Assembly: GCA_037501455.1 (NCBI GenBank)
Contig: CM074862.1
Location: forward strand, 77,774,501-77,838,500
Length of the DNA stretch: 64,000 bases
Direction of reading: 5' to 3'
DNA from: Lantana camara
Taxonomy: Eukaryota; Streptophyta; Magnoliopsida; Lamiales; Verbenaceae
Shown: in pieces, positions 1 to 11,310 of the stretch
Layout of the letters: each line of letters starts with the position of its first letter
Position numbering within the stretch: position 1 is the stretch's first letter
The notes under the pieces: model-generated
The model's input: the letters and a program-made list of their open reading frames with translations, nothing else
What the model was told of the DNA's origin: nothing
Databases searched by the model: none
Position numbers and translations under genes: made by a program

Positions 1-633
1 TTATATTTAATTCAAAAAATCATATATTTAAAATTTTATATTTTAAATTAATAACAAAAAATATTTGAATAATTAATTGAAATAAGTGTATAAATATATT
101 TAAAGACATAATATTAATAAGAAGTAAGTTGTCCAATTTGGTAAGGGAGTCGCCATTCTTCCTTGGAGACCCGAGTTCGAATCTTTGAGTGCGCAATTTT
201 CGCGAGAATTAATTCTCGCATTGGCGGGCTCGGTTGGCTCGAGCTCGACCCGTGGCTCGTTCCCGAGGTGGTTCGAGTATTTTTTTTAATTTTTTTAAAT
301 TTATTTATTTTTATTCTATTTCCGACGGCATACCGACGGAAAATTTCGTTGGAAATCCATCGGTTAACTTAAAAATTAAATTATTTTTGTTCTGTTGGAA
401 TTATGTTGGAAATTATTTTGTTGGAAAAAATTATTTGCTCGTCGGAATTCCGTTAGAAATATATTTCCAACGGAATGGACCCGTCGGGACTCAATTCCGA
501 CGATGTATTTTCCAACGGGCGCTATCCCGTCGGATTTCCGTTAGAAATCAGCTTTTTCAACGGAAAACCGACGGGGATTTTCGAAAATCCCGTCGGAGTT
601 TCCCCATCAAAATTTGGTAGTTTTTTTGTAGTG
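1..633 (-). mobile_element. CACTA-type DNA transposon, terminal part
   Basis: Read on the minus strand, the element ends at position 633 with CACTACAAAAAAACTACC, the typical terminus of plant En/Spm (CACTA) transposons. Behind it, from about 310 to 600, the motif CCGACGG / CCGTCGG and variants recur many times in both orientations, as expected of subterminal transposase-binding repeats. The bases just outside (GGA, 634-636) could be one copy of a 3-bp target duplication. The element cuts into the RNase H end of a gypsy element. I see no second CACTAC terminus between 1 and 300, so the other end is probably outside the window. Positions 1-130 are AT-rich without recognisable coding. No transposase is visible, so this may be the end of an autonomous or a non-autonomous copy. 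Confidence 0.65.
137..185 (+). other. Possible tRNA-like Pol III boxes (SINE head?)
   Basis: A box B-like motif GAGTTCGAATC lies at about 173-183. A weak box A-like TGGTAAGGGAG lies about 35 bp upstream. The pair resembles the 5' head of a plant SINE. No poly(A) tail or target duplication could be assigned, and the stretch may simply be internal to the CACTA element. Confidence 0.22.
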
Positions 634-636
634 GGA

Positions 637-1905
637 GATTCTAAATAGGCTTTCAATTCTTCGAACGCGCGATTGCATTCTTCTGTCCATTCAAAGTTCT
701 TGATATTTCTCAAGATCTTGAAGAAGGGGAGGTTTCTTTCAGCTCATCTGGCAACAAATCGGTTGAGGGAAATTACTCTTCCAACCAAACATTGTACTTC
801 CCGCACAGTTTGGGGTCGATATAGTAAGTTGATGGCTTTGATCTTTTCAGGATTAGCCTCGATGGCTCACCATGTATCCCAAGAATTTTCCCCCTTCGAC
901 CCCAAAAGTGCACTTGCTTGGGTTGAGCTTCAATCCATACTTTCAAAACAGGTCAAAAGCTCGAGCCAAATCCTCCAAATGATAGCAAGACTTTTTGCTT
1001 TGTACGATCATGTCATCAATATAAACCTCCATAGTCTTTCAAATCTCCTCCTCAAAAACTCCGTTGACAAGTCTCTGGTAGGTGGCTCCAGCATTTTTAA
1101 GTCCAAAGGGCATGACTTTGAAACAATATATTCCCTTTACGACTATGAAAGTTGTCTTCTTTTTGTCTTTTGGGGCCATGAAAATCTGATAATACCCTTG
1201 AAAGGCATCCATCATACTCATTAGTTCGCATCCCGTGGTCGAATCAACCAACTGGTCGATTCGCGACAGAGGATAAGGTTCCTTGGGGTAAGCCCTCTTA
1301 AGATCTGTGAAGTCGTTGCACATTCTCTACTTGCCCCCTGTGTTGGCCACCAAGACAACATTGCATAATCTATCAACATATTTCTAGGGAGAGATGCATC
1401 CTGCCCCAAGCAACTTGTTGACCTCCTGCTCGATGATCTCATTCCGGGCCACACTCTGGTTTTTTAGTTTTTGTTTGATTGCTTTGAAGGTGGGGTCGAT
1501 ATTCAGATGGTGCATGATCACGCTTGGGTCGACCCCTTCCAGATCGGAAGCACTCCATGCAAACACGTCTGCATTGTCTTGTAATAATTGGATTAGCATA
1601 ATATGCTTGACCTCCTTACCCTTTCGGGACACTACAACGTTGGTAGTCTTTTTTGGTTTACCCGACACCAGCACGATCTGTTGAGTTTCGTTGGTTGCTT
1701 TGATCTTACCGTAGAGAAGTTTTCTCCTTTAGGCAGCCAAGGTAGAGGTCATTTTATGCGATCTCTTTAGGTCGAGGAGGTCGCAATCTACTAAATCCTC
1801 ATTGTCGAGGTTCGGCAAAGAAACCACATGTAGCACTTGCTTGTTTGGCAATTTCACTTTTTCCATGGAAATTGAGTAGCACACCCAAGCCGTTGGGACG
1901 CCGCA
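637..1905 (-). pseudogene. Tat-like pol fragment: protease end and reverse transcriptase
   Basis: Minus-strand translation gives, in order, the tail of the protease region (1905 to about 1740), the RT N-terminal segment (1674-1384, with DVFAWSASDLEGVDP, a conserved gypsy motif), the RT palm (1323-1039, with MPFGLKNAGATYQRLVN) and the catalytic box VYIDDMIV at about 1010-1030. The start of the RNase H region follows (EWTEECNRAFEELKAYL, ending near 640). The RT copied element RNA. Frames shift near 1390 and 1040, and a stop interrupts the palm/thumb, so no intact polyprotein exists. The upstream end abuts the Athila LTR at 1906; the downstream end is cut by the CACTA terminus. Confidence 0.8.
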
Positions 1906-3441
1906 TGTTGTGATTTTAAGTTAAACCAATCGTGCAAGTGTACACTGAAAATATAAGCGTAGCACAATAGGATCGTACCCACAGGGAAGGGAAATCAATC
2001 ACCACTCAATACCTCTTTCTAATCTAAAGACCGGACGAATTAAAGTTGGTTATTTGTCTACTAAAACGAAAAGGAACAATTAACTAGAATAAAATACATT
2101 TAACTGATTTAACACAAGCGGATTAAACTCAATAAACTAATTAGGCCGGGGAGTAACAACTATGTATGCATGATTCAATATAATACTCGTTTGACAAGTG
2201 CAATTCTACAACCTAGTCATGTAGATTCGTATTATCCTTTTTCAAAGTATAAACGAGTGTTCAATTAATTTCAACGTTGTTCTCACAATCATCAATAATC
2301 AATTAAACCAATATGATCAAGACTAGGGCAAATCTAATTATAGCGGCTTGGCATGGAGTAAGATTTACAAGTTGTATGGATTAGAAATTAAATCTCTTTA
2401 AACCCTAAATCCACTAGTTATGAAAACATCACAATTACCATCAATCTCTCGACACTTAGGTAATCCTAGATTATGCTAAGGTTGGTAGACCGTTGCAATT
2501 AATTTAAACCAAGTTTTCACAACTAAGAATTAGTACAAGTTATTCAAGCATAATATCGAACACTTAGCATGCATTCATCATCACTCCCCTAGCCCTAGGG
2601 GTTTAGCTACTCATAATTGACTCAAAACTCATGAAAATCAAAGGAATTGCATTAATTGAAATCAAAGTCTTCATGTCAAAACAAAATCTCAAAACCGAAC
2701 TCATAAACATTCATGAACTAAGAAAACGAATCTGAAAATCTAAACGAACTAAAGCTAAAAATTGAGAAATTAGTTTGATCACGAAAGCAATAAATAAAAC
2801 CGGAATTGAACTAAATTGTTCGAAGAAATCAATCCTCTCGTCTTCTCGAAATTCTCCGAAAAACCTTGGTAAAACTCCGTCTTGAACTCTCTCTGCTAGG
2901 TCAAAAGTTTGAAGAGTCGATCCCTCAAAAGAGTCCCGAACGACCTATACATATTAGCTGCCAAAATTACTCAGCCGACACGAGACACGACCGTGTCTCA
3001 TTTCTTCACAATCCCCTCCACGATCGTGTTAGGCAAAAATCGCCAAAACACTTTATTAAGTGACACGACCGTGTCACATATTATGCTTTACGGGTGCCAC
3101 GACGGTGTCAACATAGCCTCTCCCACAGCCAACTCTCTGTACCGAGATACGAAGGTGTCTCGCTTTCTTCACGCCAGATGACACGACCGTGTCACCTTAT
3201 CGTCCAAAAATCGCTCAGCTTCTGTACTGAGACACGACGGTGTCTCAGTTTGTTCTTCCAGGGAGACACGACCGTGTCCCCTAAAAATTCGCCAATTTCA
3301 CCAATATTTGCATCTTTTTGTCGTTTCTTTCGTCTCCAATGAACAAGTACCTAAGTGGAGCATAATACACACATAAGTTCTTAAAACGGCATAAAATATA
3401 CTCAATTGAAGCTCGAATTCATGCAAATTCTTCACTCAACA
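1906..3441 (-). repeat. Athila-like 3' LTR
   Basis: This 1536-bp LTR matches 34246-35783 end to end with scattered substitutions. In element orientation it begins TGTTGAGTGAAG at 3441 and ends at 1906. An array of short palindromes (2982-3281) lies 160-460 bp from its 5' end, in the presumed U3. Confidence 0.9.
2982..3281. repeat. Array of dyad-symmetric motifs in the Athila LTR
   Basis: About eight dyads with core ACACGACCGTGT or ACACGACGGTGT are spaced over 300 bp. Clear ones are GAGACACGACCGTGTCTC (2982-2999), GTGACACGACCGTGTCAC (3060-3077), TGACACGACCGTGTCA (3179-3194), GAGACACGACGGTGTCTC (about 3229-3246) and GGGAGACACGACCGTGTCCC (3261-3280). Degenerate ones lie near 3019, 3094 and 3143. 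The outer arms differ between units but stay complementary. The same array recurs in the other LTR at 35323-35622. Confidence 0.85.
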
Positions 3442-3456
3442 AACTCCCCCACACTT
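3442..3456 (-). promoter_or_regulatory. Athila polypurine tract
   Basis: Minus strand AAGTGTGGGGGAGTT directly abuts the 3' LTR. It would prime plus-strand DNA synthesis during reverse transcription. Nearly the same tract occurs in the second Athila-type element (44156-44170). Confidence 0.8.
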
Positions 3457-5041
3457 GCATATTGCTCGTCCTCAAGAAATACGAAAATAAAGAAAACACA
3501 TCCCCATCAAACCTCGACTTCAAAGCAATCATCGAACCTTCGCCTAAAAAAGTCTAGCAATTCAAATCAATTACTTATGAACACAAGATCATCAAAAATA
3601 GTGTGAGAAGTATACCCTTGTGTAGTGTGTGAATTCGAACGAAACAATTTACAAAGACTAGGATAAACAATTCATACTTTTTGCCTAAGTTCCAATCACC
3701 AACTTCGGAATACACTCTTCGCACCTATCTCCACTAATGGGGTTGAATCAAGACTCGGGATCGGTAGGTCTTTCGGGCTTATAATGTAGGCTTTGGGTAA
3801 GGTTATGGAGATATTTAGATCAAGTGACTACTTACCAAGCTTACATCGTTTAATCGTTACAAACTAGGCACTTTCATTTGCTCACTAAATTTTCCCCACA
3901 CTTATACAATTGTATCCCACTAATCAATCTCACACTTGCATGATGTTTCTCTTTTCTTTTCTTTTGCTCATTTTTCTCTCTTCTTCTTTTTTTTTTTTTT
4001 CTCTTTTCTCCTCTTTTCCACCACTTTTTCTCATTCTTTTTTTGTTTCTTTTCATATATCTCTTAATTTCAACACAAGAATAATCAAAAGGGTCAAAAGA
4101 CACTTAATTCAATCAAACAAGCAAGCCTTGGTGTGAAAATGACAAGGTAGGTTAACTTTTGTTGTGCATTAGGCTTATAATGCGGCTACAAAAAGTATTG
4201 CACAATAATTAGGCTCAGCGAGGTCAATAAGATAATGTTATTTAGTGGAAATTGGCTAAATGAAAGGTTAAAAATCTTCCGACAACGAATGCCTACTTCA
4301 GTTTTCTAATCTATCATCAACTCAAAATTTGGCCTCGATAGAACTAAAATACATCCTAATCAATTCTTAGAGTCATTTGAAAAGCATAAACGGTTTGTTC
4401 TACGCAAAGTACATTATCATGTTCAAAAAGTATAAGGGCATACTAACATACTAAACTATCCAATCTCATGCACATTTTCATCAATTTGAAAAGCCTAACC
4501 TATTCTAGCAAAAACTTAACAATCAAACCTCAAAGAAAAAGTTCAAAACGGGGGAAAATTTTCAAAATTCTCATAACTTCTCAATTCCTAACAATTCACA
4601 AGGTTAAAATCACGGCTCTACTCATAATCCCAATCCCAATCACATCAAAATCACACATTCACCCTCCGCCCCATGATTGTTCTTTGCAATGTCCTCATGC
4701 AAATAAAAGAGCTAAAGTGTAAGAAAACTCCCTTAACAATTGAAGACCCGGCAACGTGCTAGCAAAGCTTCCAAAACCTGAATAAGGGACTAGAAAAACA
4801 CGGATCAAGTGAAAAAGGAAAATTACAATCAACATGCATTCTCAAGTAAGCCAAGTCACAAATCTCAAATAAAGAAAGGGCACAATTGCATAACATTCAC
4901 AGAGTACATAACAGACAAAGCAAATAAAGGGGTATCACAAGTACTCAGGAATATCATTAGTACAGACCCGAATATAAAGTCAATAAAGCAACAGAGAATA
5001 AGATAGCAAAATCAGGAGGGGCAAAATCAAGGCGGAGGAAA
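3457..5041 (-). other. Athila non-coding region between ORF and 3' LTR
   Basis: No convincing protein is seen. The stretch includes a pyrimidine-rich tract (about 3945-4045 on the plus strand) and AT-rich sequence. It corresponds to the long 3' untranslated region usual in Athila elements. Confidence 0.6.
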
Positions 5042-5613
5042 CTACTGGGATGGATCCTGAGGCCCTCGGAAGTACTGATCAAGTAGAGTGTAGAGACCGT
5101 CAAACCATGCATCGACATGAGTCTGCCATGCATCCATCCTAGCATCCATATGTGTCTGCCAAACGTCAATCCTAGCATCCACATGAGTCTCCAAACCCTC
5201 AAGGCGAGTATCCATGGCAACCACATCAACTCGGAGGTCAGCCAACTCCGTGTTAAGACCTCTCATATAAGCCTGGGTATCCTCATCATCATCATCAACT
5301 ACCGGCGGTACTTGGCGGCGTACCTCAAACACGTTATCCGGCCTGTCGAGAATCTGAGACAATCTCCTTCTGCACACCAGAGAGATCCGTATATCAGGAA
5401 ATACCCCAAGTATACATCTGAGTGAACCTATCCCTATCCCTGATCGGCCACCATGGCAAGACCCGCTCCCTCAGCCGTCCTGATTCCCATTTGATGACCA
5501 CACCCATATTCAAAAAGGGTTGTGCATCCAGATAGACGTCCATAGCAATGGGCAGCTGATCCTTAGACCTCCATTCCACATTCTGGGCAAACATAGTCCC
5601 ATAAGCTCCATGG

Positions 5614-6053
5614 TAGGAAAGCACGGACACGCCTAAAAATGTGTCCGTGCAGTGTCCGACCCGTGTCGGATACGGACACGGCTCGGACATGTGTCGGACA
5701 CGGTTGAAGGAGTGTCCGAAAAAAAAAAAAAATTTGGGACACGGTGTCGGACACGACGAGGTGGAGTGTCCGACACGGCTCGGTAAATTTGATCATTTTT
5801 TTATGTTTTTTTTTAATATTTTTTGAATTTTTTGGAGAGAAAATTGAAATAAAAAAAACTTATTTTAGTTTTTAATATTATATATTTTTATAAATATTTT
5901 ATGAAACATAGATTATACTTATAAAACATTTTTATTTATATATAAAATATATTTATTTATATAAAATATAGCCGTGTCGGAGCCGTGTCGTGTCCTAAAA
6001 TTTTTAAAAAATCCGTGTCACCATGTCCGTGTCGTGCCGTGTCCGTGCAACAT
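5614..6053. mobile_element. 440-bp MITE-like element in the ATHILA ORF
   Basis: AGCTCCATGG occurs at 5604-5613 and again at 6054-6063, a 10-bp perfect target duplication. The ends share GCACGGACACG (5621-5631) and its reverse complement (6038-6048). The interior has many GTGTCCG / CGGACAC units, then an AT-rich centre. No coding is present. A 9-11 bp duplication points to a Mutator-like origin. An 8-bp hAT duplication with extra matching bases is possible. Confidence 0.7.
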
Positions 6054-6226
6054 AGCTCCATGGGCTATCGTCCCTGTCTCTCTCCCCGCAACCTCTCTTA
6101 GTTTCCAGAGGAAGTCATTCGTGCCATCGAATTTGGTGTCATCCTTCATCATGGACATAGTCCCGAGCTCCACCACATTGATTTGGCTGTCACTCTCGTG
6201 CCGGGCACAAAATCCTGCAGCCAAAA

Positions 6227-8892
6227 TGTAACGCCCCAATTTCCGGCTTTCCAGGTACGTACGACACGTGTGAGATTTCCGAGAGTTAGGATTATTTTAA
6301 TTCTTTCATTTATTAAATTCCTACATTTTATGATAAATTATATAAATTATATTTCAATATGATTATGTGAAATATGTATCAATTTGAGCATTATGGCATG
6401 AATTGGATTTCTTTGTGTTACGTGAATTAATTCCCGAATGTACCTTAATTGTTATATGTCCTTAATTGATATTTGTTTAAATGTGAGGACCAAATTGCAT
6501 AAATAATTCTTGGGCTAAATTGACCATTTTCCAAACCTTTTACACTTAGTTGCATAACTTACAAACTTGGAGGATGTTATTACAAATACCATATCTCCTC
6601 AAGAGATATATCGATATATGCATCTCTTCCACAATCTCCATCCCATTTTTCATCCAAAAACATACCATTTGCTTCCTCCTTCACCGAGCCAAACCTCCAA
6701 GGAGGAGAAAAGGGAATTTCATTCATTGCAAGCTAAAAACTTTGAGGAATTGGGAGTCTTGGGGCATCATCTTCATCATCTCTTCATCCTTTCTTCTCCT
6801 TCTTTCATTCAAGGTAGAGATGGGAATTTTATATGAATTCTTGAAGTTGGGGTCATAGCTAGGGTTATGATTTATGGTGGATAACTTGATTATATGTTGT
6901 TAGAAATACAAATACATGCTTTCAACATGAATTGGAACTTGAATTCTTGAAGATCATGGAAGGATATTACATGAGTTGATGTATGAGTGAAGTGGATGAT
7001 TTGTGATGATCAAGCATGAAACAAGTGTTTATGTTGGATTTCATTACACTTTAATTATGTTAGCATGTTTCTCTTCATAAATTATGGCATATGGGATTGA
7101 AATATAAGTGTTTATGGAGCTTTGTTGTTGAATCTGAGCTTCCCCTGTTTCGTCCCCTATTCTTCTGCATCTTCTGTAAAACAGGAACGGCCCTTTCCGT
7201 TCTCTTTGTAATTGGGGAACGGCCGTTCCCATATATTTGAAAAATGTGCAGGGCGGCGAGAACGGGAACGACCGTTCCCATTTTGGCTTACAGCCGGAAC
7301 GGCCGTTCCCACCTTCGGGTAGCTGGGAACGGCCCTTCCCATTTTGAACTAAGGGCCGGAACGGCCGTTCCCAGACCCCTGGAGAGGCAGTAAAGTTTAT
7401 GCATAAAATGTGAAATTCCATTCCTTTTTCTTTACCTTTAATTAACCCCAACATGCTATTATATGATCAATTACATGTCATAATATGAATATATCATGCT
7501 ACATTCGTGAATGCATGTCATCATATTGTATAGTTAAGCCGTGCGTCCTATTTGGTAACATTGATGAGTTATTGTCTCACAAGTACACCATGTCCTGTTT
7601 CTTGTCCAGTTACTCTCCCGGGGAGGAGATTGTGGTCAACTGAGCACGTTCACGCATCCATGAGTCATCGTGTCGCCGGTCAGGTGAGGTTTAATTGCTA
7701 GTTACTTAGAACCCGTATAACCTTATGTGACTTTGGGCCAAACGGTATAAATATATATATATTTACAAGTGTTTCTAAACTATCAAGTCGTGTTCTTTAA
7801 AGGTAACCGTGTTCCTTGAAAGCAAGTTATGTTCTTGAAAGCAAGTCGTGTATCGTGTTACAAGCAAGTCGTGTATCGTGTTACAAGCAAGCCATGTACC
7901 GTGTTATCGTGATTGAACCGTGATCGTGTTTGGCGAATTATCGTGTATCGTGTATTATGGGCCCGAGGGTGAGTGTTTGAGCCAACCGGGAAAGCATAGG
8001 GCTGACGGGTAACTCACACACCTCTCTCAAACCGTGGGGATGCCCCCTGAATCCACCAGGAGGTTTGGTGGAGGAAGGAGTCCCATACGTGGGAGTCATG
8101 TTCCCGACGTGCAACGTGATATCGTGGGTGGTTCGGGCCTTGCAAACCCACCACCATTGGAGAAAGGAGAATTTAGTATTATTGATCATGTGCACTATAA
8201 TGACTCGTGTGGTAACCTAAGTAAATGAAAATGTAATTCTTGTTCACTGTCGAGGTTGGTTGGAGATCGTGCACGCCCCTCGCCAGGGCCACTGATTGTT
8301 ATAATAAACGTGATTATCGTGTTAAAATTGATAGTTGTAATCTCGGGCGAGTTCTATGTTATTCTTGCACTCATATTATTTTAGTTACAAAACCTTACCC
8401 GAGGTTATAACTTGCATGTTATTTGCGCATATATATATATCTATGCCCCTCACTCAGTCTTTCATAGACTGACGCCTCCACCTTTCAGGTTCTTGCAGGT
8501 GCACGCTAGGCGGGAGTCGAGTCATGTCAAGTTCAGTCCATGTAGTCGAGTCAATCACGGTGCATATTGTTTATCGTTGTTTAGAGTTGTTATTATAGTT
8601 ACTTGTTATTTATATTCGGAAATGATAATGTATTGATATGTAAAGCTAGAACATATTTTGTTTTACTTGGCAAACGAGAAATGTCCTGACCTGTTTAATA
8701 ATTATATTTGATAGTGAAGAGTTTATGCTTCCGCTTTCACTCGTTGCATGTATACATTAATCCCGCCTAGCTTGTCGTTTATTGCATTGTCACCCGTTCC
8801 CTATAGGTTAGTTCATGTACGGATTGCCCGTTTCGTATGTGGATTGACCTATAGTGTGGGGTGCGGCACCTCCACGTGTAAGGGGTGCTACA
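6227..8892 (+). mobile_element. Solo LTR A (2.67 kb) of a long-LTR gypsy family
   Basis: It starts TGTAACGCCCC and ends GGGGTGCTACA. CAAAA flanks both sides (6222-6226 and 8893-8897), a perfect 5-bp target duplication. No internal region is present, so this is the product of LTR-LTR recombination. It has clear sequence relatedness to solo LTR B (45919-48589), for example a shared block starting GGGCCCGAGGGT (7959 and 47573). It carries the palindrome array 7182-7372, a donor-like AAG|GTAGAG at 6813/6814 and an acceptor-like CTTTCAG|GT at 8488. It interrupts the ATHILA ORF. Confidence 0.88.
7182..7372. repeat. Six GGAACGGCCGTTCC palindromes in solo LTR A
   Basis: Units lie at 7182-7202 (degenerate), 7215-7230, 7264-7279, 7296-7310, 7325-7340 and 7358-7372. 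The best is the perfect palindrome GGGAACGGCCGTTCCC. Units 4 and 6 are preceded by GCC, the others mostly by a G that extends the dyad. The homologous array in solo LTR B is 46886-47116. Confidence 0.88.
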
Positions 8893-9441
8893 CAAAATCC
8901 TATGCACAGTCCTCCACGCCAAAGAATCTAAGCAACTATCCTTTGTGTTCTGGGTATTGTTGTTTGGGGCACCCTCACGCCGCGGGGAAGACCTCCACAC
9001 TGCCTCTCTCTGAGCTCTATCCCACTTAGGTAATTAAGAAGTGGCATAAACTGGAAATTTTAAGATTCTCCTGATCTTATCCTTGCTCAAGGAATGAGTC
9101 TCCCGGCCATCGAAAGAAAAAGTGAGCTGCCTGTCCACCGGGTCGTAGGTTATAGTCGTGAAAAAAGCAGCTGTCAACTCAGCGTACCTGATATCCGTCT
9201 TAGTAAGAAAAGGCAACCAACCAATGTTATCAAAAAGCCTCTTCACTTCCTCCCAAACCCCGAGTCTCTCCAAAAACTCTTGCTTAAAGAATCGAGTGGG
9301 CATGATATTCCTTGTCAAATTCCTTCCATATGGGTTGCCCAATTCATTCATAGTGATGTTAACCGAATCCCGTGGTTGGCGGCCCCCGGGGGCTGATGAA
9401 GTAGAAGCAACATTGGGTCTAGGACGCTTGTTTCTCCCCAT

Positions 9442-10495
9442 AATAGTTGCAAGTCATAAACCAACAACCAAGCAAGCATATGTCAAGAAAAATTCACTGA
9501 AACATTTTATCGAACACCTTGTGGGCATAGTCCTAGGGTATGTGTTCTAACTAAAATTCTTCAACGTATCCAACTCAAATCAAAACTACCCAACATTATC
9601 AAAATTCAAGCTCACAAATACCCACGTTCAACCCTAAAATTCGGACTCAATTGACAAACAAGTAGAGACTAGGGTTCTCTAAAAATTCAATTAAGTGCAA
9701 GTTAAACTAACTCCAATTCATCTTCCTTGACTCTAGCATGCATAACTCTCAATATTAGTCAAAATCAAACCAAAATTCGTCCCAAATTCAAATTAATTAA
9801 ACCTAGGGTTCAAACTCTAAGTTGGAAGAATCAATCTAAAATACTAATCAATGTGGGGAATTAACTTACCAAGTGCAAAGAGAGAGAGAGAGAGAGAGAG
9901 AGCATGCTTGTGGGGGCGGAAATTCGCCCGAAAAACAGTAGTGCGCCGCCGCTCGTGAGGTGGTGAAGTGGTGGTGGCTCTTGGTTTACTAAGGAAGTAG
10001 CAGACACGGTTGGGGTGTTTATGTGTTGGGGGTTGTTTTCTCGGTTAAAAAGTTAAGGGGAAAAGGGCTGAAAATGTCTCAGTATTAACCAAAAACGCGC
10101 CAGCGTTTTTACGGGACGTTTTAGCTTAGCCGGGTGACACGACGGTGTCACCAACACCAAAAACACGCCCCAATTTCTGTACTGAGACACGAAGGTGTCT
10201 CAATTTTGCCTAACCTGGGGACACGACCGTGTCCCCCTTAAAAACTCACAAGTTCAATTTTTCACGAAAATCACCCCTAACTTCCACAACTCAAGGTGTT
10301 CATTCACATTAATTCAACAGCAATTAGCTAAATTGTTACATCAAAACCATAATACACAAACTCGCAATCATATAAATTTCAGTCATCAATTCAACACCAA
10401 ACATAGCATAATTACACATGTAAATACGATAAATGGATCTCAATGATGATTATAAGCGCAACAACCTGGTCCTCGCATTACATCAAAGCTTCCAC
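9442..10495 (-). other. Athila spacer upstream of the ATHILA ORF
   Basis: No coding sequence is recognised. It contains a (GA)n microsatellite (9879-9902) and, at 10133-10236, three palindromes of the same type as the LTR array. Confidence 0.55.
10133..10236. repeat. Internal copy of the Athila LTR palindromes
   Basis: Three dyads occur: GGTGACACGACGGTGTCACC (10133-10152), TGAGACACGAAGGTGTCTCA (10183-10202) and GGGGACACGACCGTGTCCCC (10217-10236). The spacer wording TTCTGTACTGAG before the second unit also matches the LTR array, so this is a copy of array units and not coincidence. It lies about 700 bp upstream of the ATHILA ORF start on the minus strand. Confidence 0.8.
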
Positions 10496-11164
10496 CAATG
10501 TTTTAAAAACCAGACCAGACCGGACGGTCGGACCCCCCGGACCGTCGACCGGCCAGGAGGACGAACCGGTCATCACCCCAAAACCGTTCGCACTCAAAAA
10601 CCGCTCTATTTTGTGAAAACTATTTCGAACCGCGGTTAGACCGTTCGGAGAGTAAAACAGTTCCCGGGTCAAATGAACCATTCGATTTTTAAAAAAACAA
10701 TAAACTGATAAAATTAAACCCCAATTTCTCTAATTTTCTATATTTTTCTCCATTATTCTATATGTTTTATGCAACCACTTCTTCAAAACTAATGTATTAT
10801 GTATTTTTATTTAATTTGGGATGATTATTTTCTTATCTCGGACTTTTGAACTTTAAATGTTTATGTTACGAATCATGAATTATGAATTTGTGTTTTATTT
10901 TAGTTCATAATCTTTGGTTTTTAATTCATTGTTTATAATATTCTTATATTTGCATATTATATTTGTATATAAATTGAGAAAATATAAAAGTAAATTCTAA
11001 AATATGTTTTATTACTTATTATTTATAAATATTTAATATTTAATATTATTTATGACATAATTATGACGTCACCGGTTCGACCACGGTTGATCCAACGGTT
11101 GAACCAGTGACCCTTGACCCAGTTGATTTTTCGGTTCGCTTAACGGTCCGGTTTTTAAAACATT
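10496..11164. mobile_element. 669-bp MITE-like element, probably Mutator-derived
   Basis: AGCTTCCAC occurs at 10487-10495 and 11165-11173, a perfect 9-bp target duplication. The ends are inverted copies of AATGTTTTAAAAACC, followed by GGTCCGG-type sequence. The interior is AT-rich with GGTT/AACC clusters at both sides. No coding is present. A 9-bp duplication fits a Mutator-like element. Confidence 0.78.
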
Positions 11165-11310
11165 AGCTTCCACAAGCCATACCTAACCTGCATCAAAAGA
11201 ACGAGACAACAAATCATAATCGGACAATGACGAGGACGAGAGGAAAGAAAAAGAAAGAAAGAAAGAAATAGTTCTAAGTTATAGTCATTAGCTTGACTTG
11301 GAAAACCAGA

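Larger units (their letters stand above)
5042..9441 (-). pseudogene. ATHILA ORF-1-like gene, split by two insertions
   Basis: Read on the minus strand, an ORF starts at 9441 (MGRNKRPRPNVASTSSAP), continues to about 9034 and resumes beyond a stop through 8893. After removal of the solo LTR it picks up at 6226-6064, and after removal of the MITE it picks up at 5603-5042. Recognisable segments are an RFFKQEFLERLGVWEEVKRL region, a CARHESDSQINVVELG region and a C-terminal part with heptad-like repeats (about 5290-5090: VDARIDVWQTHMDARMDAW) that could form a coiled coil. The gene lies between integrase and the 3' LTR, the env-like position in which Athila elements carry this family. Its function in the family is unknown. 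The stop after FPVYATS (about 9033) and both insertions make it non-functional. Confidence 0.7.

Noticed and set aside
2982..3281. Regularly spaced palindromes suggesting a CRISPR array
   Set aside because: Spacing is irregular, the spacers are copied together in the second LTR, and the host is a plant nuclear genome. They are LTR-internal dyads.
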